Assembly (NCBI RefSeq): GCF_028502605.1 | Contig: NC_079237.1 | Location: 2,232,001 to 2,296,000 of the forward strand | DNA from: Trichoderma breve | Lineage: Eukaryota > Ascomycota > Sordariomycetes > Hypocreales > Hypocreaceae | Direction: 5' to 3' | DNA: 64,000 bases | Shown: positions 46,557 to 56,643 of the stretch, piece by piece | How positions within the stretch are numbered: position 1 is the stretch's first letter | How the letters are laid out: each line of letters starts with the position of its first letter | The notes under the pieces: generated by a model | What the model saw: only the letters and a program-made list of their open reading frames with translations | Told to the model about the DNA's origin: nothing | The model's database searches: none | Translations under genes and position numbers: made by a program

Positions 46557-47831
46557 ATGGAAGATACCTCACACTCAGGCCATCACGCTGGCTGGCAACA
46601 TCAGGAGAACCAGGGTGAGGGCACGGATTCATCTGACACGGGTCTCGCAACCAATACTGAGAGCACGGGTTCATCTGACACGGATCCCGCAACCAATACG
46701 AATGTCTCGGGAGGAAATCCACGAGGCAGCATTAGTTTTACAGCAATGGCTGCCCTGGTTCAGGAGTCTCAGCGGCTTGCTAACGCATCTCTTGGCCGTG
46801 TTCCCCGGTCCCAGAGCGCATCTAATTCTAATGCTACAATTGGAATTCATGGGGATGCCAATTCCCCGGATCCTGAGGACCGCCTGGCAATGTTGAACCA
46901 GTATCTTGAACGGCTCCAGGGCCCTAACACCGTGTTGGAGGGGAGTATACAGGCGTTGAACAGACAGCTTCAGCGATCGAATAACAACAATAATGTCACC
47001 GACATGATACAGAGATTGGACGGACGGTTTGCGGATCTCGAGAAGCGCATGAATGGCGTTACGGAAAGACTACAGGCATTGGACGGACAGCTTCAGCGGT
47101 CGAATAACAACAATGATATCACCGGCATGAGACAGAGAGTCGACGGACGGTTTGCGGATCTCGAGAATCGCATGAATGGCGTTATGGAATTACTACAGAC
47201 ATTCGACGTACGGCTTCAGCAGCTCGAGCGCGGGATGGCCCGCCAGACCGACGCCGCGATTCGACTTGCGAATCGAGTATCGAGGACCAACCAACGACTT
47301 GACCGGCTTGAGAGGCGGGCTCCTGAAGAGGATGACTATGAAGATTGTGACTATTGGGCTCAGGTCGAAGAGTTCATTAGAGGGGCAGTTAGAGATGCAG
47401 TTAGAGATGCACTTCATCCAACTTGGGCTCCTCCATATAGCCATGATGCACTTGCGCCTCCACCGTATCGCCCTCAACCATATGGCCTTCAACCACTCGG
47501 AGTTCCCCTACATGTCCTACATTCACCCGGGATGCCTCCATCTGGCCTAATTCCGAATGGGACGCCAATGAGGATTCCTTTATATAGGATTGATCGAGCT
47601 GCAAATCGTTTAGTGAGACTCGACGCCCATGAAGAGGCTACGAACGAAGAAGCTACGAACGGGGAGGCTATGGATGGGGTGACTACGAATGGGAATGCTA
47701 ATGATCCGGCAAGGGTGGTGATGTTGACACTTGACCGCCTTGTTCCTAGTCAGCATCTTCCAATTCGGCCTCCTAATTCTCAGCGTCCAAATTCTCGGCA
47801 TCCAAATTCTCGGCATCCCCATTTATCATAA
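46557..47831 (+). CDS. Unrecognised coiled-coil protein with tandem repeats
   Basis: Single exon, 424 residues from ATG 46557 (A at -3, G at +4). The alternative ATG 46482 has a weak context but would add a signal-like segment (MNFDFFIRLFLGITIFF). Two 14-residue repeats (T-x-SSDT-x2-ATNT) lie at 23-50. Two full 41-residue repeats occupy 134-174 and 175-215, and a degenerate third follows from 216. The unit contains QLQRSNNNN and GRFADLE-RMNGV, with heptad spacing predicting a coiled coil up to about 255. Then come EEDDYEDCDYW, an amphipathic FIRGAVRDAVRDAL helix and a Pro/Tyr-rich region. Degenerate Asn-Glu-Ala-Thr and PNSRH repeats end the protein. No family recognised; probably lineage-specific. 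Confidence 0.75.
   Translation: MEDTSHSGHHAGWQHQENQGEGTDSSDTGLATNTESTGSSDTDPATNTNVSGGNPRGSISFTAMAALVQESQRLANASLGRVPRSQSASNSNATIGIHGDANSPDPEDRLAMLNQYLERLQGPNTVLEGSIQALNRQLQRSNNNNNVTDMIQRLDGRFADLEKRMNGVTERLQALDGQLQRSNNNNDITGMRQRVDGRFADLENRMNGVMELLQTFDVRLQQLERGMARQTDAAIRLANRVSRTNQRLDRLERRAPEEDDYEDCDYWAQVEEFIRGAVRDAVRDALHPTWAPPYSHDALAPPPYRPQPYGLQPLGVPLHVLHSPGMPPSGLIPNGTPMRIPLYRIDRAANRLVRLDAHEEATNEEATNGEAMDGVTTNGNANDPARVVMLTLDRLVPSQHLPIRPPNSQRPNSRHPNSRHPHLS
46956..47201 (+). repeat. 123-base tandem repeat, two full copies
   Basis: Copies at 46956-47078 and 47079-47201 differ at about 14 of 123 positions by hand count. A third, diverged copy begins at 47202. The period is 41 codons, so the reading frame is kept. 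Confidence 0.93.
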
Positions 47832-49564
47832 GATACCCCGTTACCATGATGAGATAGAGTAGAAAGTGCTTGGTTTGTCTACTATAATCCATCCAGGCAA
47901 GGACAGTATTGATACCGATGCGCTTCAGGCTTCACCTCCAACAGATACTTGAGCCAAAAGGTAAGCAGGTCCATTCGTCGACGTCAGAGCTGAGAGGAGT
48001 GATACTCGTATACCGCCATTTCGTCGTTCCGTCGAAGCCATCTCACGACTAGCTGTATTCCCCTCCCTCAGACTAATACATGATCAAGGGCTAATGCACA
48101 TTCTTGCTTACTTAGAAATGGTGGCGCCCGCTCTCTCTGCTAATCCCTGCTGCTTGATTTTTGGTTCTTGGTTCTTGATTAGATGCACGCTGCCATCCGA
48201 GAGAAACTCCGCCCTCAGACTTGTTCTTCAGGTGAACCACCGCCCTAGGACTGGGACTGGGGCTTGGCCGCACTAGTCAGACGCAGGAACGCGGGAAACA
48301 ATCAATAGTTTGTCGATGGGAAAAGCGATTTCTGAGGAGAGATTGGAACCCCTGCTAGCGGATAACAGGCTCGACTTTGGGTTGCTTGAAGAGGGTGGAC
48401 AAAATAATGTCACAGCGATACCGGGCCGATGAAGCGATGAGTTTCTTTTGATTGGGAGAGAATACGGCCATACAGGTATACACACTTGCCTGGCACAAAT
48501 AGCGAATTGCGGCTTTGTTATTTCAATATACTTTGTTTTCTATTTCCACAATGTGCTCACCATGTCCTCCTATGTCGATTTCAGCTACCCATCTATTCTC
48601 CATGTACTTGAATACAAAGATGGAATCATCCCGTTATTTTGTCCACTTTGGAATTGCAAGTCCCCCCCCTCTTCTCTCTCTTCTCTCCCCCCGTCGCAAA
48701 TAGACAAGGTCGGCGATTGGTTGGTCGTTTTTCTCTCCCCCCAGCCGTCGTAACCTGTATGGTTTCACGACTAAGACTGATACAGCCCGGCTCACTCACC
48801 CAATTATAGAAAAAAAGACAACAGTGGGAATACGTCGCGTGTAACGAAGCGTACCAGCAAATCTCGCAGTCTCTGTCCGTGCATTATTTTATCTTCATGT
48901 TCAGCTTTTGCGTTCTTTTTTCATTGCATTATGTTGGCTTGCTGCAAAATTGCAAACGTACGAGCGAGCAAGAAACTATCCCGAGTTTCATCCCCCCCTC
49001 CTTCGTAGTCCAACCCATGTCCCAACGGCAGCGAAATATGCATGCACGCATGCAGGTACGGAAACAGCATGTAACAATCCTTCGCAGGAATCGTATACGC
49101 GCAAAGTGTGTCTGCCTAGCAACAAAAAATCATGTCATTGTTGTTTCCCTCCCCCCTCCCCTCTTCCCGTCCAAGACCCCTTGCGGTGTTTTTTTCTTGG
49201 TTCCTGAAATACTATATTGGTAGTATTCCCCGTTTCTACATACTCGTACTTTGGTGTACGATAAAAGCAAAGCTTGTAAGCAAATAGCGTTATATAGTTA
49301 GCCGAACACGGTTGCCCATCCCATGTCATTATTTTCTTCTGTATCCACCCTGCGATTTTATCCGCTTCGCCCAAGTGAGGCTGTCGTGTATGTTGCCTTG
49401 GGGGCGGTCGTGGCCTGTCTAATGCGGCTAAAATAGTGCGAATGTGAACCCGTCCGTAACTGAAACATGACCCAACAAATCTGTTGAAGAAAAAGAAGAA
49501 GAAAGATTGAGAAAGACGAGAAAGAAGTAATGGAAGAACGCCAAAGGTAAACGGGCAAGGGAGC
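47832..49564. other. Intergenic between coiled-coil and rhodopsin-type genes
   Basis: Two 3' ends converge on 1.7 kb. It contains C/T runs near 48660-48745 and 49140-49170 and TACTCGTACT at 49241-49250. No gene supported. Confidence 0.5.
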
Positions 49565-51130
49565 TTAGTGCCCTCTCTTGCCGGAGCCGTATTCATAGTA
49601 TTCATTTTCTTGGCTCTGGGCTTCAAGGTTGTGGATGTCGTCGAATACAGAGGAATTGGTGGTGGTGTGTGATGCCTCTGTGTTGACACTACGCGACGGT
49701 GAATATTCCTTGCCTTCGCTGGCATGGCTCCCCTGGTGCTGAGTGTCTAGTCGGCTAGCCATGGTTCTGCTGGCATGGGACTGTTCAAAGGTCAAGCCAA
49801 TAGTAGTCTTGGTAGAAGGATTATGCGGCGCTGTTGTATCGTAGCTAGGTTCGACGTGCTTTAGAGAAACATCATTTGGCCCAAAGACTTGGCCAATGGT
49901 GGCCATGTTCCCATCGTCAGCGGTGTGCCTCGCGTAGCCAGAGGGGGCGCTACGTGTGCGACGGCCTGTTGATTCAAAACCATGGATCTTCCAGGCGCGC
50001 AGGAGAGGCCGGATTGTAGCGAGACTAGAAGCAACAATGGCTACTCCAGGTTCGATTATAGTCCATATCATTACGTCTGTTGCAGAAACTATATACCAAA
50101 CGACACATCAGAATCGTAGATGTAAAAAGGGGGCAGTTGATATGGGACACACATAGCAAATCACTAGTGTCTTGAAGTGAGCTCAAGTACTTGATTCTGA
50201 TGAGAGTGGCAATGCTAGCACTATTTTCAATACACAATTAGCATCTTTAACCGAATCGTATTCATCAAAAGAAGGGGCTTCATACAAGATACCAAGGCCA
50301 AGGATGAGAATAACGGTTCCTTTGGCCTGGCTTGTCATCTTGACTGACCACAGCATAGGTATCGGAAGGAGTGCCTGATGAAGTAACAAATGTAAGCTTC
50401 AGTTCAACTCTATAGGTCGTCAAGGTAACGGGTCTCCTCACATATAGCCAGTCAGATGCAATTGTCATAACGCTGATAGCGTAAGCGGCAGCAATAATGT
50501 CGTTGGGCGATGCGCATTTCCCTCCCTGAATCCGAAAATCCCACTGTTTCTGAACGGGCGTGCACTGAAAGATGTCGTAAAAGAAAATCACGAGGCTCCA
50601 GATGCCGATGATGACCAGGCTGACGCATATGATCCAATTGTAGACTTTTCGAGCAGACAGGCGCAGCAGAAAGATGCCAATGCTCAGCTTGATGAACATC
50701 ATATTGATGACATACGTGACGGTGGCCAATGATTGCCACTACAAAACAATGTCAGAGCATGTCCGGTCAAGTGTCAAAGCGAGGCATACCATAAGAGCCG
50801 AGACTTTTTTACCATCATCTGTAATAGCATCATTATGTCTTCCCATTCCATCTTGTACACCAGCGAAAACAAAGGCGCAGGAGAGGGTAAAGATGGCCTG
50901 TAACGACATTTTAGTTTACACTCCTCTGAGATCAGAGAATTGGCAGCATCAGCCGTACGAACCTGAGCCACGAGCATGAGCCAGTCATCCTCTTGGACGC
51001 TTTTAATCACCACTGCCCTCGTGTATGTCCTCAGCCCCACGGCCAGCCATGTTAAGCTGAGGAAAGCTATACACGTGCCCACCATAGGGGCGCCATTGTA
51101 TTCATTCAAGTTGACATGATCATCGGCCAT
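49565..51130 (-). CDS. Fungal rhodopsin-domain integral membrane protein
   Basis: Minus strand, six exons: 51130-50963, 50897-50790, 50738-50442, 50374-50286, 50220-50153 and 50088-49565; 417 residues. About seven hydrophobic segments are visible (GTCIAFLSLTWLAVGL, AIFTLSCAFVFAG, MMFIKLSIGIFLLRL, WIICVSLVIIGIWSLVIFF, IIAAAYAISVMTIASDWLY, GTVILILGLGIFASIATLI, VMIWTIIEPGVAIVASSLA). The RTYTRA, EDDW, KLSIGIFLLR, DWLYALLPIPMLW and WTIIEPG blocks mark the large fungal family related to Pth11-like receptors. Ligand and signalling role are unknown. The cytosolic tail is Ser/Thr/His-rich and ends in EYGSGKRGH. Two introns needed non-obvious donors (TT|GTATGA and T|GTGTGT) to keep the family sequence. 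Intron 1 uses GTTCGT. Confidence 0.9.
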
Positions 51131-53982
51131 GACGATCCGACGTCCCAACTTCTTCGATAAAGACAGCTGACGACGGGCATAGCAACACGACGGCTGCAAA
51201 ATGAGAAGGGTATAGGAAGGGAAGTAGAGGAACTACGAGCACTAGGACGGCACGAGATTTTAGAATAACATGTGGTATGGGGTAGAGAGGGATATAAAGC
51301 GAGAGCGGCAGTGCAGCCGAGGGTAGCAAGAGTGCCAAGGGCAGGGGAGATGAGGGAAAGCAACAAGCACAGTCTAACTAGTGACGGTGACGAAGCAGCG
51401 GGTGCTATATCTACAACCGGCAACAAACTAGGGGCGCCGTGAGCTTGCTGGAGCGACGAGACGAGTCACAGACAGATCGACAACCGGCATATCAAACTCA
51501 CGGCCCCGTCCAGATGGGGATATCACAACCGGGAGCCCTCATTCCCAGGCGGATACTTGGATCTCACACCCGCATCGTCCACTTCCCACTCTCTAGTTTG
51601 CGGACACGGAGTTGCTGAATTTCATGCACCTGGGTCGGCGAACTGGAGCAAACGCGTATCGGGCAAGGCTTCCTCTTGCTCATACACATCTCCCAAGAGC
51701 CAAGTGGGCCGCTTTGGCCATGCCTGCGACATGAGTGGCACGACGGCCCAGCATCCACCTTGAAAGGATTCCAATATAGAAACGCCGTTGGTGGTAATAG
51801 GCAAATGTCAGTGTGATATCGGCATGGGCCTCGCAGCGCTGTGGCCCATTCAAGTCGACGTGCAGTGATGTGACCCGCAGCGGATGGGCCCTGTCAAGGT
51901 TACGTTCGAGCGAGACATGCGTCTATCGGATCTTGAAGAATCAAATCGCCAACCGTTGAAAACCCTTGCTTTCGGGAGGGGGGAAATAACGGGGCCGAGC
52001 GATAGCGAGTGTTGCCGATCGCAGCGAGAGAGACAGAGGACAAGAGAGACAGCCATCTTGTCAGGCAATTACAGATTTCATGCGAGTCGTCGAATCAGCA
52101 AGCGTCTCAACGACGTGCCACACGGTCCGGTGTTTGACCGGGTAAAAGAAGCAATCCCGTGGGAAAAAAAGACTCGCAGGAGCTGACCAACGCGAATGTC
52201 ATTCCCTTCTCTCATCAGCACCAAGTGCGTTCTATCATTGTCACAGCCCGGTTGTGGCGTCCAATGGTCCAACAAACCCTTGCCGATTGCAAGCAGCCCA
52301 TCACAGCAACCTTGACCTCGATATCTCCGGTCCAAGACACCGTTTTCTCCACATGCTGTTTGGTCTTTGATTTATTGCGACGGCGATGATTCGATTTCTC
52401 GTCGTCCCCTGTAAGTGGCAGCCACACAAAAACAACCAACAGGAGCCAAAAGGTCCCTCGCAAAGTGCAACCCTTTTCGGGGCCCGGCTCACTTTAGGCA
52501 CTTCATCTAGACGAACGGCTGTGGTTGGTCGGAATCTGGCGCCAGGTGCATGAGATGGTGGTGTCGGAAACGAGCGAATAGAAGCGCGGGATTGGACGAA
52601 GCGAGTGATTTCTAAGCCGCTGAGCTTGCGCGCTCATTAGATTCCAAGTACGAATAGTGAAGCAGAGATGAGAGGCTGAGCAATCATTTACCAAGAGAAC
52701 ACAATGATGCGCATTCACATACCAAATATGGCAGTGAATCGCTCATCGCTCGTCTTTGGTTCCTTTTCTCTTGTCTCCTCGTGACCGTTCTCGTCTGCGC
52801 CTCTGCGGCGACACAGAATCTGACTGGCCAATCCCCCAAAGAACAATCACAGAGCAATCACAAGAAATCACAGACAATCACTGTCTCGCTTGACGATCGG
52901 AGAATTTCCGCATCAAAAGCTGGGCAGCCAGACGCTTGTCCCTCCAGCGGGCTAAAATCGGTAACACGGAGTAATACAGAGAGAGTGGGTAAAAAAGCGT
53001 TGCAGTAGCAGTTTGAGGGGAAATGGGACAAGGAGAAATAAAAATCTTGTTGTGTGTGAGCCGAGGGCTGAACTGAGACATGGAAGGCACGGGATCACGT
53101 TTTTCACGGCCCGGCGGGTGTGCTTGAGGAACGGAGAATCACGATGCCGCTGGTGTAGTGGTGACAGTGACACTTGTAGTAGTAGCAGATTGTGATGTGA
53201 TACAGAGGAGATTGTCGTAGATGCTCATGCAGATAGAGATAGATGCAGATATCACGTTGCACAAGTCTCAAGCGATACGTCACGGGAGCAGTGTAATAAT
53301 GTATGCCATCATCTGGGGCTAGGGGGATCAGTCTGAGCATACAATCCAGTACAGATTGGACTAACAATACTCCGCAGATTGCACCAGATCAACAGCACAC
53401 CACCATAGTAGATATGCTTGTTCGTCACATCATATCACGTTACTTGGGGCCACCTCTCCAAATAATCAACTCATCTTGTCTTCATCTTCTTTCTGTATTG
53501 TCCGCTGAGCCTAGGAGTTTATATACGTAATCTTAATCTACTATATACATTCCATCATGTCTCCCCTCTCTAACATCTTCAGCGCCATACCAAAAAAGAC
53601 TCGGCAGCTCCAAATCCTCTTTTGTCTACCGTAGGACCAACAAACCCAATCCTCCAAAACAATATTCCAAAGGCATGTGTTGAACGGTCCACCCATAAAT
53701 TCACAATCATAAGTACGAGACGCCTTATATACCCTGACTGAATACAAAAATGAAAGGAGAACAAACAAAAGATATTAATGCCCCAATGCCCCTGTAAATG
53801 AAACAACAAGTAGAAAAAGAAGAAGAAAAAGTATGTGTGGTGTAAAAAGAAGGTTTAAACAATGCAACAGATGCCGATATCTGGTAGTATGTCATGAGGG
53901 TGTAAAGAAGAATAAAAAGACTGAAACTTTTCAACGATCGTTTCACCCTCAGAGTCGCAATTCAAAGACGGCGGGATCATCC
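51131..53982. other. Intergenic, rhodopsin-type promoter side
   Basis: 2.85 kb with no supportable gene. A 5' promoter for the rhodopsin-type gene lies at the left and the sulfatase 3' region at the right. Open frames are short on both strands. A CAC/GTG-rich stretch with tandem-like GATAGAGATAGATGCAGATA lies near 53231-53250. Confidence 0.5.
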
Positions 53983-56643
53983 TTATGGAGTGTAGTGCCA
54001 GCGCAAACTGTTCTCCTCAACCCACCATCGTGCGACAAACGCAGCTTGCTCAGCCCATTGGGCTGCCTCAGGTGACCTCTCCTGCTCAATTTTGCCCAAA
54101 AACTCGGCAAATTCAAAAGCAACGAGGTGCTTCTCTTCATGGGGCTCTGTATCCAAGTCGGTGAAGCGCCACTCAGTGTTCTCAATGATGGGCACCGTGA
54201 GTCTCCAGTGAGGTTCGAGTGAGTCACGAACAGCAACAGTAGCTCGGCCAGGGTTCATAACGGTGAATTGCCAGTTGGGCTGGTGCGTCTTTTCGTTGTA
54301 GTTGATGAGCTCTCGCAGCATTGACTGTCCTTCGTAGTTGTCAATCATGTCTTTTGCGATGCCAGTCTGGGATGGAGAGAGCGAGCCAGTTTCAAGTAGC
54401 ATATCGAGGATCGTAGGCAGAATCTGGTATGAAACAACTGCATCGTTGATGTCAATGGCAGGTAGCTGAGGGTGTGAGAAGACCAGCGGCACGTGGAAGT
54501 TGCCAATGTTGGAGTTATAGTACGGCGTAATGCCATCGTTTTCCGGGACTGAGAGGCCGTGGTCGCCAACAAAGATGACCAGCGTCTCATCAGCAACGCC
54601 TTCCTCATCCAGAACATCCAGTATCTTTTGAAGCCAGCCATCAACGAATCCAATAGCGTTGAGGTACTTCGATACGTTGTCAAGCTTGGTGGTGTCTTCG
54701 CTGGTGATGGGCACATGGTCTACACCTTCCGGGAGCCCAAAAGGATGGTGTGTGGTGCTGGTCAAGTGGGTCAAAAACACTCGCTCGTTGTTCTCCTTGG
54801 CCGTCTTGAATGCATCGCGGATATAATCTTCGATGACGTACTCGGGCATTCCGTAGTAGTTGATGTCCTCCTCATCCACCGGTCCAAACTTGGCGTCGTC
54901 ACTCTTGAGGTATTCCTTCGAAACAGTGTTGTTCTCTGGGAAACCAAGCTGAACCATGAGCTGATCCTGCTTATCAAACCCATTTGTCACCGACATCATA
55001 AAGGAAGACTTCCACTTGTGGGTGGTAAAGTCGTTCTTGTCGGTGTCCTTGGAAGAATTCGCGAGGCCAAGGTTCATGGCATCAAAGATATGAGTCAAGC
55101 AGGGTTGGTAGATGTGATGCGACACTTCGGCGTTGAAATCGGCGACAAGGGGTGACAGTCCGCAGAGTGTACCAGTCAGACTCTTGAGAGTGTAGCTGGC
55201 GGTCGTGTGGCAGTTGTTGGCGTTGAGACCACCCCGTCGCTTCTTTTCCTTGTGTTCAAAGCCATCCTCGTAATCTCCCGTCAGGAAGTTAGCGGTGGGG
55301 GTGAGTGTGGATATCTTCTTCTCGGCCGTCTTCGGGAGTGTAGCGTTCTCGAACGATTCTACCGCAAGCTGATAGAACAAGCCATCCTTTTTGACAGGGA
55401 AAGCATCCTTTCTCGTGCTTTCCAGTTTGATGAGCACGACGTTCTTGATGGTGATGTTTGCCAGTCTGTCACGAAGCTCGGGGAGGAGATCGTTCTTGAG
55501 GTTGGATATTTTCAGGGGATCCTGAGAAGCGCGGTAGTGGGTCTGCTCCTGATCGTACCAATCTTCAAACCCTGCGAGGGGTTCCTTTGGCAGCCACTCC
55601 CATCGAATCGGCTCGACCAGTGCGGTACGGTTATCCCAGTTCCAACCAATGCTGTTATCGTAAACGGGAGTGAGCGTAGCTAAAATAGGCGATGAATGAG
55701 CAAAATCCGCAAAGGGTATCAGCGGCAAGGTCCACGACATGTAGGCATAAGATCCTTCGTTCGGCCGGACAATATACAGCAGGATCTGGAGGAACAGTGT
55801 GAAGCCGACGAGAACATAGAGAGCAGTGGTCCATTTCGACTTTCGACGATTATCGGAGACGACGCTGGAGCCACCAGAGCCGCTGGAAGTACCGATGGTG
55901 TCAACATCATCGTCCTCTTTACCCATGAGCTCAGATCCACCCTCGACATCTTGCTGCGGGATGTGAGCATATCCGACATTTACCGCGGGGCGTATGCGGT
56001 AGGGGATCAGGTTGTACACGAAGGTAAAGGGCCACTTGAGCAAGTCCACGACAAGGCCAGCCAGGTAATAGAAGATGTCCTGAGTCACCCAGCTGATGCC
56101 CAGGTCGATGGCCAACACAATCAGGCAGGTAAACAGTCCAGTGACTGCCAGTTTCCAAGAAGAGGCGTTGCTAGCCAGGCCAGCATTGCGCCAATGCGGT
56201 TCAGAGCCGGCAACGACAAAGAATGAGTTGTTGACAGCCGACAGGAGCAGCACAGCCATGACGATAAGTGAGGCCAGCGTTGTGAGAACGATGCGCAGCC
56301 ACCGCCATGGGTAGATCTCCGTATCGAGCAACAGCCGTATTATTATTAAGAAGATGCTATCCTGTGTGAAGAAGGTGAGGCCCCAATGTGATATGGAGGA
56401 GAAGGCAAGCGCCGTGAGATGGGCGTATATGTGGACCAGCTTGCTGCTGATGATGGCGACGACGCATATGGCAAAGAGGAACTCTCGGGAGACGAATCGA
56501 GCCGCAAAGGCAGACAGAACCCGGAGGACAGGTGCCGAAACGTGGGTAACGGTCGAGGCAGCGGAATGGAACCGTCTCCGCGTCGGGCTGGAGAAGCGGA
56601 TGCCAGACGCCATGCCGCTGGCGAAGCGGCGCGTCGATTCCAT
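53983..56643 (-). CDS. Membrane sulfatase/LTA-synthase-like phosphatase-fold enzyme
   Basis: Minus strand, single exon, 886 residues. About five N-terminal membrane segments run to residue 215 and another lies near 275-295. A large extracytoplasmic catalytic domain of the alkaline phosphatase superfamily follows. Metal and nucleophile positions can be picked out: KLEST near 405 (metal Glu), CHTTASYT near 478 (candidate Thr nucleophile) and VGDHGLS near 694 (Asp-His metal pair). This topology and motif set matches bacterial lipoteichoic acid synthases and related fungal sulfatase-domain proteins. The substrate in fungi is not established; transfer or removal of a head group on lipid or glycan is inference. 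Near 225-260 there is an acidic and Ser/Gly loop. Confidence 0.88.
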   Translation of the reverse strand: MESTRRFASGMASGIRFSSPTRRRFHSAASTVTHVSAPVLRVLSAFAARFVSREFLFAICVVAIISSKLVHIYAHLTALAFSSISHWGLTFFTQDSIFLIIIRLLLDTEIYPWRWLRIVLTTLASLIVMAVLLLSAVNNSFFVVAGSEPHWRNAGLASNASSWKLAVTGLFTCLIVLAIDLGISWVTQDIFYYLAGLVVDLLKWPFTFVYNLIPYRIRPAVNVGYAHIPQQDVEGGSELMGKEDDDVDTIGTSSGSGGSSVVSDNRRKSKWTTALYVLVGFTLFLQILLYIVRPNEGSYAYMSWTLPLIPFADFAHSSPILATLTPVYDNSIGWNWDNRTALVEPIRWEWLPKEPLAGFEDWYDQEQTHYRASQDPLKISNLKNDLLPELRDRLANITIKNVVLIKLESTRKDAFPVKKDGLFYQLAVESFENATLPKTAEKKISTLTPTANFLTGDYEDGFEHKEKKRRGGLNANNCHTTASYTLKSLTGTLCGLSPLVADFNAEVSHHIYQPCLTHIFDAMNLGLANSSKDTDKNDFTTHKWKSSFMMSVTNGFDKQDQLMVQLGFPENNTVSKEYLKSDDAKFGPVDEEDINYYGMPEYVIEDYIRDAFKTAKENNERVFLTHLTSTTHHPFGLPEGVDHVPITSEDTTKLDNVSKYLNAIGFVDGWLQKILDVLDEEGVADETLVIFVGDHGLSVPENDGITPYYNSNIGNFHVPLVFSHPQLPAIDINDAVVSYQILPTILDMLLETGSLSPSQTGIAKDMIDNYEGQSMLRELINYNEKTHQPNWQFTVMNPGRATVAVRDSLEPHWRLTVPIIENTEWRFTDLDTEPHEEKHLVAFEFAEFLGKIEQERSPEAAQWAEQAAFVARWWVEENSLRWHYTP

